This document shows positions 30,423 to 39,789 of a DNA stretch of 64,000 bases, piece after piece; position 1 is the first letter of the stretch, and each line of letters opens with the position of its first letter. The notes beneath the pieces are model-generated. The model was given only the letters and a program-made list of their open reading frames with translations, searched no databases and was not told the DNA's origin. The stretch is from Streptomyces spinoverrucosus (GTDB taxonomy: Bacteria > Actinomycetota > Actinomycetes > Streptomycetales > Streptomycetaceae): positions 2,480,001 to 2,544,000 of the forward strand of contig NZ_JADPZX010000001.1 in assembly GCF_015712165.1 (NCBI RefSeq), read 5' to 3'. A program made the translations under genes and the position numbers.

Positions 30423-30707
30423 CTGGCAGGGACCCCTCTCAACCGGCGGTGGCCGGGCCCGCACATGCCGCTGTAGCGGCGTGTTCAATCCGTTTCAATC
30501 CGTCGTGCACAGGGGTGAAGACCCCTGGTGCGGGAGTCTTCAACGCTTTGGAGATCTGTCGCCAGACTTGACGGTGAAAGGATGCGTAACCGTGATGCTG
30601 TCTGCAGGGTTCCGTTATGCGGACGTAAAGTTACGGCTACCGAACGCAACCATGCGGCCGTGGTCCCGAACGCGGAGGTGAGCCGGAGGGGTTCAGGCCG
30701 GAGGGGT
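30423..30707. promoter_or_regulatory. opp operon leader and promoter region
   Basis: This 285-bp gap precedes the five-gene opp operon. A hairpin CAGGGGT-GAAG-ACCCCTG lies at 30510-30527, extendable by a GCAC/GTGC pair with one bulge, within the likely 5' leader. Two copies of TTCAATCCGT occur at about 30484 and 30494. A perfect 15-bp duplication (GCCGGAGGGGTTCAG) at 30682-30711 overlaps the stop of the SseB gene. I cannot assign promoter boxes with confidence. Confidence 0.5.
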
Positions 30708-31505
30708 TCAGTACGGGCGCGGGTAGCCGTACCCCCCGGCGGCCGGCGCCTGGGCGGGGGCGGCGTGGGCCTCGCGGTCGTAGAAGGGGCGGGCGTTGGC
30801 GCGCAGCCACATCGCGATTGGGTCGTACTCGTCGGACATCGCGACGGTCGACACCGGAAGTCCGTCCGGGACCGCGCCGATCGACTGCTGCATCATCGCG
30901 CGCACCGAGTCCACGGCGGGCGGCGAGGTGTCGTACACATCGAGACCGATGGCGAGATACGGCGCCCCGAGCGTGGGCTGGACCCAGGCTCGGCGCAGTG
31001 AGCGGACGGCCGGGGTGCGGTGGGCGTTCTGCGACAGCAGGGCGTAGAACTGCGGGATCTGGATGCCGGGTTCGGACAGCCGCAGGGGACCGGCGGGCTG
31101 GCGATCGAGGCCGGTGGCGATGCGGCGCAGGTCCAGCCAGGGGATGCCGACGCCGCCGCCGGGGGCGTGCGGGTTCAGCCAGAGGCCGTAGTGGTCGGGG
31201 TAGAGGGTGCGGGCGACGTCGACTCCGTCGACGACCTCGTAACTGCGGTTCCAGCCGCTGGCGGAGAGCTCCTGGGCGGAGGTGACGCAGGGGGCGTAGG
31301 CGTGGCCGTCGACCTCCATGTTCCCGTACTGGGCGTCGGGGCTGCCGGCCTGGCCGTGCCAGAGCAGCATCCAGATCTGGCCGGAGCTGGGGGTCGCGAG
31401 GGCGCGCAGGAGTGCCTCGTAGGCGTCGTAGCGCCCCGGCGTCACCTGGCGCAGCATGTGCTCGACCTGGCCGGCCGCGGCGGTGCCCGTGCCGCTCGCG
31501 CTCAC
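30708..31505 (-). CDS. SseB family protein (paralogue 1)
   Basis: The protein has 265 residues (GTG start at 31505). The N-terminal half holds an SseB-like fold, 'GQIWMLLWHGQAGSPDAQYGNMEVDGHAYAPCVTSAQELSASGW', 'YGLWLNPHAPGGGVGIPWLDLRRIA'. The second half, 'YLAIGLDVYDTSPPAVDSVRAMMQQSIGAVPDGLPVSTVAMSDEYDPIAMWLRANARPFY', resembles the SseB C-terminal domain. SseB was first linked to serine sensitivity in E. coli; its biochemical role is unclear. It lies tail to head with a second SseB paralogue and 2.1 kb from a glycine/serine gene cluster, which may be chance. Confidence 0.85.
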   Translation of the reverse strand: MSASGTGTAAAGQVEHMLRQVTPGRYDAYEALLRALATPSSGQIWMLLWHGQAGSPDAQYGNMEVDGHAYAPCVTSAQELSASGWNRSYEVVDGVDVARTLYPDHYGLWLNPHAPGGGVGIPWLDLRRIATGLDRQPAGPLRLSEPGIQIPQFYALLSQNAHRTPAVRSLRRAWVQPTLGAPYLAIGLDVYDTSPPAVDSVRAMMQQSIGAVPDGLPVSTVAMSDEYDPIAMWLRANARPFYDREAHAAPAQAPAAGGYGYPRPY

Positions 31506-31657
31506 TTTTTACGCCCTTTCGTGCAACGCCCCTTGTTTGAGCACCTAGCTTAAGCCCGCCCAGCGGCTCGGGGCCCAGTGTCGTCTCGCGGGTGCGGGTT
31601 GTGTGTGACTCGTCGCGCAGTTCCCCGCGCCCCTTCGGGCGCTGCCCTCGGCGGCGG

Positions 31658-32437
31658 CTACAAGCCCCGCTGGTAGAAGGGGCGTACCCGCTCCCGCATC
31701 CAGGTGACCACCGGGTCCTGTGCCACGTCCATCAGCACCAGGTTGACCGGCCACTTCACCGGGACCTTGCCCAGGACGCGGCCGAGGGCGTCGAGGGGGG
31801 CGGCGCGCAGGTCGCCCTCCCACTGGGAGAGTTCGACGCCCACGAACATCACCGGGTCCGCCGTCTCGATCGCCGCCAGGCAGCGGCGGGCCGTGGTGAC
31901 CACGCCGATCGCCTCGAACTCCGTGGCCGCCGCCGTGAGGAAGTCGACCGGGTCGTCCTGCCAGTCGGGTTCGAACAGGCGGGCCCGGCCGCCGCTCGCG
32001 GTGCCGTCGAGGGGGGTGCGGCCGGCGCGGCCGAGTTCGGCGACCGCCGCCGGCGGGAGCGGGATGCCGACCACGCCGCCGGGGTTCAGCGCGATGCCCG
32101 CCTGCGGGGGCAGGCCACGGGCGAACTCGACGGCGGGGGCGATGGTGTACGACATGTGGGGGCCGACGACCCGGCGGAACTGTTCCTCGGAGGTGAAGAC
32201 CGGGACGTAGGCCTGGCCGTCGATCTCCATGCCGGGCAGGTCGAGGGGGCCGCTGTGCGGGCCGCCGCCGCCCGGCAGCGGCACCCACACGAAGCTGCGG
32301 CCGAGCACCTCGACGATGCGGCCGCCGGCCGACGGGACGCCGAGGGAGGCCGACAGCACCTCCTCCAGCTCGTTGCCGGGCCATCCGCCGTGCGGATGGG
32401 GGTGCGCCTGCGCCGGAAAGTCCCCCGGGAAATCCAT
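31658..32437 (-). CDS. SseB family protein (paralogue 2)
   Basis: The protein has 259 residues from the ATG at 32437, preceded by a purine-rich AGGCGG. Shared landmarks with paralogue 1 include 'MEIDGQAYVPVFTSEEQFRRVVG', 'GIALNPGGVVGIPLPPAAVAEL' and the C-terminal 'VNLVLMDVAQDPVVTWMRERVRPFYQRGL', matching 'DPIAMWLRANARPFY' in the neighbour. The pair therefore looks like an old tandem duplication. The start lies 76 bp after the stop of the P-loop gene, so co-transcription is likely. Confidence 0.85.
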   Translation of the reverse strand: MDFPGDFPAQAHPHPHGGWPGNELEEVLSASLGVPSAGGRIVEVLGRSFVWVPLPGGGGPHSGPLDLPGMEIDGQAYVPVFTSEEQFRRVVGPHMSYTIAPAVEFARGLPPQAGIALNPGGVVGIPLPPAAVAELGRAGRTPLDGTASGGRARLFEPDWQDDPVDFLTAAATEFEAIGVVTTARRCLAAIETADPVMFVGVELSQWEGDLRAAPLDALGRVLGKVPVKWPVNLVLMDVAQDPVVTWMRERVRPFYQRGL

Positions 32438-32513
32438 CTGCCTACCGCCTGCTCCGAACCAGTGCTGCCGGCTGAAAAGGCTATCCCGCCGCCGGTCGGG
32501 CCGGCTCGCCGCG

Positions 32514-33182
32514 TCAGCCCGTGAAGCCGATTCTGCGCAGGGCGTCCGCCGCCGCGCGGTCGAGCAGGATCGCGGCGCCGCAGCCACGGGGCAGGTCGCC
32601 CCGCTCGACGCGGCGCAGCAGGCGGGAGGCGGCGCGGCGGTGGCGCAGGAACGCGTACCGCGAGACGCCGCGGCCGCGCTCGCGCTGGCCGGCCAGGGCC
32701 TGCTCGGGGGTGACGTCGAGCATCAGCAGGTGGAGCGTGCCGCCGCGGCGGCGGGCCTCGTGGGCCAGCCAGGCGCGCACCCAGGCCTGCGTACCGCAGT
32801 CGTGGACGACGACGCCCTCGCCGGTGCGCAGGGCGCGGCGCAGTCCGGCGTAGTGCGCGAGGCGGACCAAGGGGCGGTACACCGCGTACGGCAGCCGGCT
32901 CGGCGTACGGCGGTCCCAGCGGTCGCGGGTGTCCTGGGAGTCGATGCGCCTGGCGCGGACCGCGCGCCGCATGAGGGTGGACTTGCCGCTGCCGGGCAGG
33001 CCGGTGATCACGACGAGGTCGTGCGGGCCGAAGAGCAGGGCGTGCGGGCTGCGGCCCGCACGGTCGCGCAGGTCGCGGACCACGGGGAACGGCAGCGGGG
33101 CGCACGCGTCCCGGGCCGGGGCGGTCGGCTGCTTGGGCAGCGCGAGGCCCGTGGTGGTCGCGTAGGCCGTGGTCCTGTTCAC
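32514..33182 (-). CDS. small P-loop NTPase (AAA_33/kinase-like)
   Basis: The protein has 222 residues. I chose the GTG at 33182 (MNRTTAYATTTGLALPKQPT) because GGGGAGG lies 9 nt upstream; the ATG at 33221 has no proper spacing. Walker A is ITGLPGSGKSTLMRR. 'GEGVVVHDCGTQAWVRAWLAHEARRRGGTLHLLMLDVTPEQALAGQRERGRGVSRYAFLRHRRAASRLL' resembles the Walker B and lid region of small polynucleotide or sugar kinases (AAA_33). Its substrate is unknown. It heads the leftward SseB pair and is divergent from the glycine riboswitch. Confidence 0.85.
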   Translation of the reverse strand: MNRTTAYATTTGLALPKQPTAPARDACAPLPFPVVRDLRDRAGRSPHALLFGPHDLVVITGLPGSGKSTLMRRAVRARRIDSQDTRDRWDRRTPSRLPYAVYRPLVRLAHYAGLRRALRTGEGVVVHDCGTQAWVRAWLAHEARRRGGTLHLLMLDVTPEQALAGQRERGRGVSRYAFLRHRRAASRLLRRVERGDLPRGCGAAILLDRAAADALRRIGFTG

Positions 33183-33370
33183 CGTGATCGTCCTCCCCTG
33201 GGGCGGTTCACGAGTTCCCATCCCCGTCGAGTGTAAAGAGAAGGTAATCCCCACTGTCTCGCATTTTCGTACGCGTGCTGCCACAGACCGGTTACAGATC
33301 GCGGCCTGCCGCGATCCGGCGATGCGTGCAATGATGTGCGCGCCAACTGCATACCGGCCGTTTGAATCCG
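33183..33370. promoter_or_regulatory. divergent promoter region upstream of the glycine riboswitch
   Basis: This 188-bp segment separates the P-loop gene from the riboswitch and must contain both promoters. A 'CAACTGCATACCGG' stretch at about 33340 could contain the -10 box for the gcv transcript, which would start close to the riboswitch 5' end. That is a guess from position, not a strong match. Confidence 0.35.
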
Positions 33371-33577
33371 CGCGGGAGAGTTCCCAGGCACGACGTGACT
33401 GGGGCGCCGAAGGAGCAAGTCCCTCCCTTGAATCTCTCAGGCCCCGTTACCGCGCGGGCGAGGCACATCTGAAAAGCGGGCCGCTGCCGCAGTGGCTCCA
33501 CCCAAGGTGCAAGCCGTGACCCCGCGCGTACGGGTGGTCATGGCGAACCTCTCAGGTTCCGATGACAGATGGGGAGG
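33371..33577 (+). ncRNA. tandem glycine riboswitch
   Basis: Two glycine aptamers are recognisable. Aptamer 1 begins GCGGGAGAGTTCC, contains GGCGCCGAAGGAGCAA and closes with GAATCTCTCAGG (about 33371-33460). After a short linker, aptamer 2 runs from about ACATCTGAAAAGCGGG (33468), through CCAAGGTGCAAGCC, to GGCGAACCTCTCAGGTTCCG and CAGATGGGG (about 33577). Conserved GCCGAAGG-type and CTCTCAGG cores are present in both. It lies 35 bp upstream of gcvT, whose glycine-cleavage product is the textbook target. Glycine binding should switch on gcvT and the genes after it. Confidence 0.92.
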
Positions 33578-33612
33578 AACGACCTCGCCGTCATGCCTTG
33601 GGAGACCGACCG

Positions 33613-34731
<1,119 letters not shown>

Positions 34732-34839
34732 ACACTGGGCTCGGGTCCGCGTGACCCGGCGCACATTTTGCCTGCTCACACGTAGTTCCAGCAGTCCCCC
34801 ATTCACCAGCACTCCCGCGCGTACAGGAGAATTCAGGCC

Positions 34840-35217
34840 ATGAGCAACCCCCAGCAGCTGCGCTACAGCAAGGAGCACGAGTGGCTGTCGACCGCCGAGG
34901 ACGGCGTCGCGACGGTCGGCATCACCGAGTTCGCGGCGAACGCGCTCGGTGACGTCGTCTACGCCCAGCTCCCCGAGGTGGGCTCCCAGGTGACCGCGGG
35001 CGAGACCTGCGGCGAGCTGGAGTCGACCAAGTCGGTCAGCGACCTGTACTCCCCGGTCACCGGTGAGGTCACCGAGGTCAACGAGGACGTGGTGAACGAC
35101 CCGTCCCTGGTGAACTCCGCTCCCTTCGAGGGCGGCTGGCTGTTCAAGGTGCGTATCGCTCAGGAGCCGGCCGACCTGCTCTCCGCCGACGAGTACGCCG
35201 CCCACACCGCCGGCTGA
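34840..35217 (+). CDS. gcvH: glycine cleavage system H protein
   Basis: The protein has 125 residues: '[42 protein letters not shown]'. The lipoylated Lys is K64 in [25 protein letters not shown] site precedes the ATG. GcvH shuttles the aminomethyl group between P, T and L proteins. glyA begins 14 bp after its stop, so the two share a transcript. Confidence 0.98.
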   Translation: MSNPQQLRYSKEHEWLSTAEDGVATVGITEFAANALGDVVYAQLPEVGSQVTAGETCGELESTKSVSDLYSPVTGEVTEVNEDVVNDPSLVNSAPFEGGWLFKVRIAQEPADLLSADEYAAHTAG

Positions 35218-35231
35218 GGAGTCGTAGCCAC

Positions 35232-36494
35232 ATGTCCGTCCTGAACACCCCCCTGCACGAGCTCGACCCGGCCGTCGCGGCCGCCGTCGACGCCGAGCTG
35301 CACCGCCAGCAGTCCACCCTCGAAATGATCGCCTCGGAGAACTTCGCCCCGGTCGCGGTCATGGAGGCGCAGGGCTCGGTCCTGACCAACAAGTACGCCG
35401 AGGGCTACCCCGGCCGCCGCTACTACGGCGGCTGCGAGCACGTCGACGTGGTCGAGCAGATCGCGATCGACCGCGTCAAGGAGCTGTTCGGCGCCGAGCA
35501 CGCCAACGTCCAGCCGCACTCGGGCGCGCAGGCCAACGCGGCCGCGATGTTCGCGCTGCTCAAGCCCGGCGACACGATCATGGGCCTGAACCTCGCGCAC
35601 GGCGGGCACCTGACCCACGGCATGAAGATCAACTTCTCCGGCAAGCTCTACAACGTGGTCGCCTACCACGTCGGCGAGGACGGCCTGGTCGACATGGCCG
35701 AGGTCGAGCGCCTCGCCAAGGAGAACAAGCCGAAGCTGATCGTCGCCGGCTGGTCGGCCTACCCCCGGCAGCTGGACTTCGCCGCCTTCCGCCGGATCGC
35801 GGACGAGGTCGGCGCGTACCTGATGGTCGACATGGCCCACTTCGCCGGTCTGGTCGCGGCCGGGCTGCACCCGAACCCGGTGCCGCACGCACACGTCGTC
35901 ACCACCACGACCCACAAGACGCTGGGCGGCCCGCGCGGCGGTGTGATCCTGTCCACGGCCGAACTCGCCAAGAAGATCAACTCCGCGGTCTTCCCCGGTC
36001 AGCAGGGTGGCCCGCTGGAGCATGTGGTCGCCGCGAAGGCGGTGGCCTTCAAGGTCGCGGCCTCGGAGGACTTCAAGGAGCGCCAGCGCCGTACCCTGGA
36101 AGGCGCGCGCATCCTCGCCGAGCGGCTGGTGCGGGACGACGTGAAGGCGGTGGGCGTGGACGTGCTCTCCGGCGGCACGGACGTCCACCTGGTCCTGGTC
36201 GACCTGCGCAACTCCGACCTGGACGGCCAGCAGGCCGAGGACCGGCTCCACGAGGTCGGCATCACGGTCAACCGCAACGCGATCCCGAACGACCCGCGCC
36301 CGCCGATGGTCACGTCCGGGCTGCGGATCGGCACGCCCGCGCTGGCCACCCGCGGCTTCACGGCCGAGGACTTCGCCGAGGTCGCGGACGTGATCGCCGA
36401 GGCGCTGAAGCCGTCGTACGACGCGGAGGCGCTGAAGGCACGGGTCAAGGCGCTCGCCGACAGGCACCCGCTGTACCCGGGCCTGAACAAGTAG
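35232..36494 (+). CDS. glyA: serine hydroxymethyltransferase
   Basis: The protein has 420 residues, the usual length. Signatures include '[43 protein letters not shown]', the catalytic PLP-lysine in [16 protein letters not shown], and '[13 protein letters not shown]'-type '[20 protein letters not shown]'. It interconverts serine plus tetrahydrofolate with glycine plus methylene-tetrahydrofolate. Placed after gcvT-gcvH it can use the one-carbon units released from one glycine to turn a second glycine into serine. A 13-bp duplication of its 3' end follows at 36507-36519. Confidence 0.98.
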   Translation: MSVLNTPLHELDPAVAAAVDAELHRQQSTLEMIASENFAPVAVMEAQGSVLTNKYAEGYPGRRYYGGCEHVDVVEQIAIDRVKELFGAEHANVQPHSGAQANAAAMFALLKPGDTIMGLNLAHGGHLTHGMKINFSGKLYNVVAYHVGEDGLVDMAEVERLAKENKPKLIVAGWSAYPRQLDFAAFRRIADEVGAYLMVDMAHFAGLVAAGLHPNPVPHAHVVTTTTHKTLGGPRGGVILSTAELAKKINSAVFPGQQGGPLEHVVAAKAVAFKVAASEDFKERQRRTLEGARILAERLVRDDVKAVGVDVLSGGTDVHLVLVDLRNSDLDGQQAEDRLHEVGITVNRNAIPNDPRPPMVTSGLRIGTPALATRGFTAEDFAEVADVIAEALKPSYDAEALKARVKALADRHPLYPGLNK

Positions 36495-36526
36495 TCCCGC
36501 ACAAGTCCTGAACAAGTAGCTCGACC

Positions 36527-36554
36527 GTGGGCTCCACACCGGCGTGGAGCCCAC
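36527..36554 (+). terminator. 11-bp hairpin between glyA and sdaA
   Basis: GTGGGCTCCAC (36527-36537) and GTGGAGCCCAC (36544-36554) form a perfect stem around accggc. It lies 33 bp past the glyA stop and 29 bp before the sdaA start. It may terminate part of the gcv-glyA transcription and so limit sdaA expression. Confidence 0.7.
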
Positions 36555-36582
36555 CGCACCACCCCTGCCCTGAGGAGTCACC

Positions 36583-37950
36583 GTGGCCATCTCGGTCTTC
36601 GACCTGTTCTCGATCGGCATCGGCCCGTCCAGCTCCCACACAGTCGGCCCGATGCGCGCGGCCCGTATGTTCGCCCGCCGGCTGCGCGGCGAGGAGCTGC
36701 TGGGCTCCGTGGCCTCGCTGCGCGTCGAGCTGTACGGCTCCCTGGGCGCGACCGGACACGGGCACGGCACGCCCAAGGCGGTGCTGCTCGGCCTGGAGGG
36801 CGACTCGCCACGCACGGTGGACGTGGAGACCGCCGACGAGCGGGTGGAGGCGATCAGGACCGCCGGCCGGCTGAAGGTCCTCGGCGAGCACGAGATCGCC
36901 TTCGACTTCGACGCGGACCTGAAACTGCACCGCCGTAAAGCCCTCCCCTACCACGCGAACGGCATGACCCTGTGGGCGTACGACGCCTCCGGGGCGGAGC
37001 TGCTGACCAAGACGTACTACTCGGTGGGCGGCGGATTCGTCGTCGACGAGGAGGCCGTCGGCGCCGACCGCATCAAGCTGGACGACACGGTCCTGAAGTA
37101 CCCCTTCCGCACGGGCGACGAGCTGCTGCGCCTGACGAAGGAGACGGGCCTGTCGATCTCCGCCCTGATGCTGGAGAACGAGCGCGCCTGGCGCACCGAG
37201 GAGGAGATACGCGCCGGACTGCTGGACATCTGGCGGGTGATGCAGGCGTGCGTGCGCCGCGGCATGACCCGAGAGGGCATCCTGCCGGGCGGGCTGAAGG
37301 TGCGCCGCCGCGCCGCGAACACCGCACGCAAGCTGCGCTCCGAGGGCGACCCGCAGGCGCTCGCCATGGAGTGGATCACGCTCTACGCGATGGCGGTGAA
37401 CGAGGAGAACGCGGCCGGCGGCCGGGTGGTGACCGCCCCGACGAACGGCGCGGCGGGCATCATCCCGGCGGTCCTGCACTACTACATCAACTTCGTCCCC
37501 GGCGCGGACGAGGAGGGCGTGGTGAGGTTCCTTCTGGCCGCGGGCGCGATCGGCATGCTCTTCAAGGAGAACGCCTCCATCTCCGGCGCCGAGGTCGGCT
37601 GCCAGGGCGAGGTCGGCTCCGCGTGCTCGATGGCGGCGGGCGCGCTGGCTGAGGTCCTGGGCGGCAGCCCGGAGCAGGTGGAGAACGCCGCCGAGATCGG
37701 CATGGAACACAACCTCGGCCTCACCTGCGACCCGGTCGGCGGCCTGGTCCAGATCCCCTGCATCGAACGCAACGGCATGGCCGCGGTGAAGGCGGTCACG
37801 GCGGCACGGATGGCGATGCGCGGCGACGGCAGCCACAAGGTGTCGCTGGACAAGGTCATCAAGACGATGAAGGACACCGGCGCCGACATGAGCGTGAAGT
37901 ACAAGGAGACGGCCCGGGGTGGGCTGGCGGTGAACATCATCGAGTGCTGA
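36583..37950 (+). CDS. sdaA: L-serine ammonia-lyase (serine dehydratase, Fe-S type)
   Basis: The protein has 455 residues (GTG start, TGAGGAGT upstream). It is a single-chain fusion of beta and alpha domains: '[28 protein letters not shown]' at the N-terminus, '[17 protein letters not shown]' and '[23 protein letters not shown]' in the middle, and '[21 protein letters not shown]' at the end, which supplies the Cys ligands of the 4Fe-4S cluster. It converts serine to pyruvate and ammonia. Downstream of the riboswitch-gcv-glyA genes it completes a route from excess glycine to pyruvate. Confidence 0.95.
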   Translation: MAISVFDLFSIGIGPSSSHTVGPMRAARMFARRLRGEELLGSVASLRVELYGSLGATGHGHGTPKAVLLGLEGDSPRTVDVETADERVEAIRTAGRLKVLGEHEIAFDFDADLKLHRRKALPYHANGMTLWAYDASGAELLTKTYYSVGGGFVVDEEAVGADRIKLDDTVLKYPFRTGDELLRLTKETGLSISALMLENERAWRTEEEIRAGLLDIWRVMQACVRRGMTREGILPGGLKVRRRAANTARKLRSEGDPQALAMEWITLYAMAVNEENAAGGRVVTAPTNGAAGIIPAVLHYYINFVPGADEEGVVRFLLAAGAIGMLFKENASISGAEVGCQGEVGSACSMAAGALAEVLGGSPEQVENAAEIGMEHNLGLTCDPVGGLVQIPCIERNGMAAVKAVTAARMAMRGDGSHKVSLDKVIKTMKDTGADMSVKYKETARGGLAVNIIEC

Positions 37951-38017
37951 GGCGTTCGCGACGCAGCGAAGGGGAATCATCAACTCCCGTCCCCCACAGC
38001 CACATCCGGGAGTCCCC

Positions 38018-38575
38018 ATGTTGCGTGGCATCGACGTCAGCTCCTACCAGTCCACCACCTACGACACCGACGGCCTCTCCTTCGTCTTCGTCAAGGCGAC
38101 GGAGGGCCGTTCCTACGTCAACCCGAAACTGGCCGCCCAGACCAAGCGCGGCCGGGACGCCGGACTCGTCGTCGGCTTCTACCACTTCCTCTGGCCGGGC
38201 AACCTCACCGCCCAGGCCGAGTACTTCGTCGGCAAGGCCCCCGAACGGGCCGGTGACATCCTCGCCGTCGACTGGGAGACCACGGGCGACGGAACGCACG
38301 CCAGCAATGCGGAGAAGGACCGGTTCATCCGTAAGGTGAAGGAGCTGCGGCCGAACAACCGGGTGGTCCTCTACTGCAACCGCAACTACTGGCTGAATGT
38401 CGACACGACGTCCTACGCCGGCGACGGCCTGTGGATCGCCGACTACGTCACGGCGGGCAAGCCCCGCATCAAGGCGAAATGGCGCTTCCACCAGTACACG
38501 GACGACCCGATCGACAAGAATGTCGCGGACTTCGCGAGCAAGGACGCCCTGCGGACGTGGGCCAGGGGCGACTGA
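38018..38575 (+). CDS. GH25-like lysozyme (N,O-diacetylmuramidase family)
   Basis: The protein has 185 residues with no signal peptide. GH25 landmarks are GIDVSSYQS at the start (first catalytic Asp region), FVFVKATEGRSYVNP, GFYHFLWPGN and ILAVDWETTGDG (DxE active-site motif), then 'LYCNRNYWLNV' and 'WRFHQYTDDPIDKNVADF'. The family cleaves the beta-1,4 bond between MurNAc and GlcNAc. Without a visible export signal it may leave by another route or act on an internal target. It is the first of three plus-strand genes; the DUF5706-type gene begins 16 bp after its stop. Confidence 0.88.
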   Translation: MLRGIDVSSYQSTTYDTDGLSFVFVKATEGRSYVNPKLAAQTKRGRDAGLVVGFYHFLWPGNLTAQAEYFVGKAPERAGDILAVDWETTGDGTHASNAEKDRFIRKVKELRPNNRVVLYCNRNYWLNVDTTSYAGDGLWIADYVTAGKPRIKAKWRFHQYTDDPIDKNVADFASKDALRTWARGD

Positions 38576-38591
38576 CGAGGGGGCGGGGAGC

Positions 38592-39095
38592 ATGGCGGAG
38601 GCGGAGACGGATCCCGTGGAGACGGCCTGGCGGATTCATGCGGCGCTTGTCGACTGGACCGGGAAGGTGGACGCCAAGGCCGGGTTCGCCTTGACGTTGG
38701 AGTCGGCTGCGCTGGGCGCGATCGTTGCGTTCACCGGGTCCCGGCATCGGTTGGGCGAGTTGGACGGCGTCTTCCCGACCGTGTTGTTCTGGCTAGGTGC
38801 GGCGCTGTTGGGGCTCGCGGCGCTCGCGGCCGCTTCCGTCGTCAGTCCGCGGCTGGGTACGGCGCAGGGGCACGACTGGCGGCAGAACTTCGTCTACTTC
38901 GGCGATCTGCGGCACTGGGAGCCCGACCGGCTCGCCGAGAAGCTCGCCGACACCTCGCCACTGGCCCCGCTGAGTCGTCAACTGGTCACCATGAGCCGGG
39001 TCATATGGGCCAAGCAGCAGCGGGTGCGGCAGTCGTTGATGCTCGCCGTCGCCGGTGTGGTGGTCGTCGTGCTCGCCTGGCTGCTGGGCCGGTAG
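38592..39095 (+). CDS. DUF5706/PycTM-like membrane protein (putative Pycsar-type effector)
   Basis: The protein has 167 residues from the ATG at 38592 with GGGGAG upstream. The pattern 'IHAALVDWTGKVDAKAGFALTLESAALGAIVAF' (residues 15-47) merges with a first membrane segment. Further segments lie at about 62-84 and 149-166, with a cytoplasmic loop bearing VYFGDLRHW and 'QLVTMSRVIWAKQQRVRQS'. This layout matches DUF5706 membrane proteins, the effector type of Pycsar anti-phage systems, where cyclic pyrimidine monophosphates trigger membrane damage. Here the function is unproven. It is followed after 2 bp by a Crp-type sensor gene, so the two are co-translated. Confidence 0.75.
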   Translation: MAEAETDPVETAWRIHAALVDWTGKVDAKAGFALTLESAALGAIVAFTGSRHRLGELDGVFPTVLFWLGAALLGLAALAAASVVSPRLGTAQGHDWRQNFVYFGDLRHWEPDRLAEKLADTSPLAPLSRQLVTMSRVIWAKQQRVRQSLMLAVAGVVVVVLAWLLGR

Positions 39096-39097
39096 CC

Positions 39098-39775
39098 ATG
39101 GGTCACCGCCCCGCCTCGTTCTGGGAGGCGCTCGATCCCTCCGACCGGGCGCTGCTGGAGCGTTCGGGCACCCGGCTGTCACTGCCGGCGGACCGGCTGC
39201 TGCTCGCGCAGGGCGAGGACTCGGACCATCTGGTCGTGCTGCTGAGCGGCTGGACCAAGGTGATCGCCCAGTCGCACGCCGGCTACCGCGCGCTGCTCGC
39301 GCTGCGCGGTCCGGGCGAACTCCTGGGCGAGCAGGCCGGCCTGGAGGGGAGGCGCCGCTCGGCGTCGCTCCTGACGGCCACCGCGGTGGGCGTACTGCAG
39401 CTGACGGCGGCCCGGTTCCACGGGTACGCCCGGTCCCGGCCCTCCATCGCGGCGGCACTGGAGCAGACGCTGTCGCAGCGGCTGCGCGAGGCCGACGCCC
39501 AGCGCACCGGCATCACCGAGCCGGTGCCCGCCCGGCTCGCCGCCCTCCTGCTCGACCTGGTCGAACGCTGCGGTGAGCCCGAGCCCGACGGCACCGGCCG
39601 CCGGATCGGGCTCCCGCTCTCCCAGGACGACCTCGCCGGACTGCTGCTCACCTCCCGGCGCACGGTGAGCCGGGTACTGGAGCAGTGGCGCGCCCAGGGC
39701 TGGGTGGTGACGGGGCGTCAGTCGTTGCTGGTGCGGTCCGTGGACCAGTTGAAGACGCTGGCGTTCGGAGGGTGA
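39098..39775 (+). CDS. Crp/Fnr family cyclic-nucleotide-binding transcriptional regulator
   Basis: The protein has 225 residues from the ATG at 39098, 2 bp past the DUF5706-type stop. The N-terminal cNMP-binding domain keeps the phosphate-binding cassette: GEL at 73-75, Glu78, then RRSASL with Arg87-Ser88. The C-terminal winged HTH reads LPLSQDDLAGLLLTSRRTVSRVLEQWRAQGWV. It could sense a cyclic nucleotide and regulate transcription. There is no other cyclic-nucleotide receptor gene in the window. It converges on the kinase gene, 14 bp away. The cyclase-like gene at 47337-48212 is a possible source of its ligand. Confidence 0.88.
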   Translation: MGHRPASFWEALDPSDRALLERSGTRLSLPADRLLLAQGEDSDHLVVLLSGWTKVIAQSHAGYRALLALRGPGELLGEQAGLEGRRRSASLLTATAVGVLQLTAARFHGYARSRPSIAAALEQTLSQRLREADAQRTGITEPVPARLAALLLDLVERCGEPEPDGTGRRIGLPLSQDDLAGLLLTSRRTVSRVLEQWRAQGWVVTGRQSLLVRSVDQLKTLAFGG

Positions 39776-39789
39776 CCGGGTTTCGGGGT

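Noticed and set aside
30568-30596. TTGACG on the plus strand as a -35 box
   Set aside because: There is no matching -10 box at 16-18 bp and no plus-strand gene downstream.
31600-31640. Mobile element remnant in the SseB intergenic region
   Set aside because: The 'gttccccgcgcccc' stretch is a common Streptomyces intergenic motif without terminal repeats or a transposase.
33221-33284. Longer N-terminus of the P-loop protein (ATG at 33284 or 33221)
   Set aside because: Neither has a properly spaced binding site; the GTG at 33182 has GGGGAGG at 9 nt.
38018-38575. Prophage endolysin explanation for the GH25 gene
   Set aside because: No holin, phage structural or integrase gene is nearby; the gene lies in ordinary chromosomal context, so a prophage remnant is not supported.
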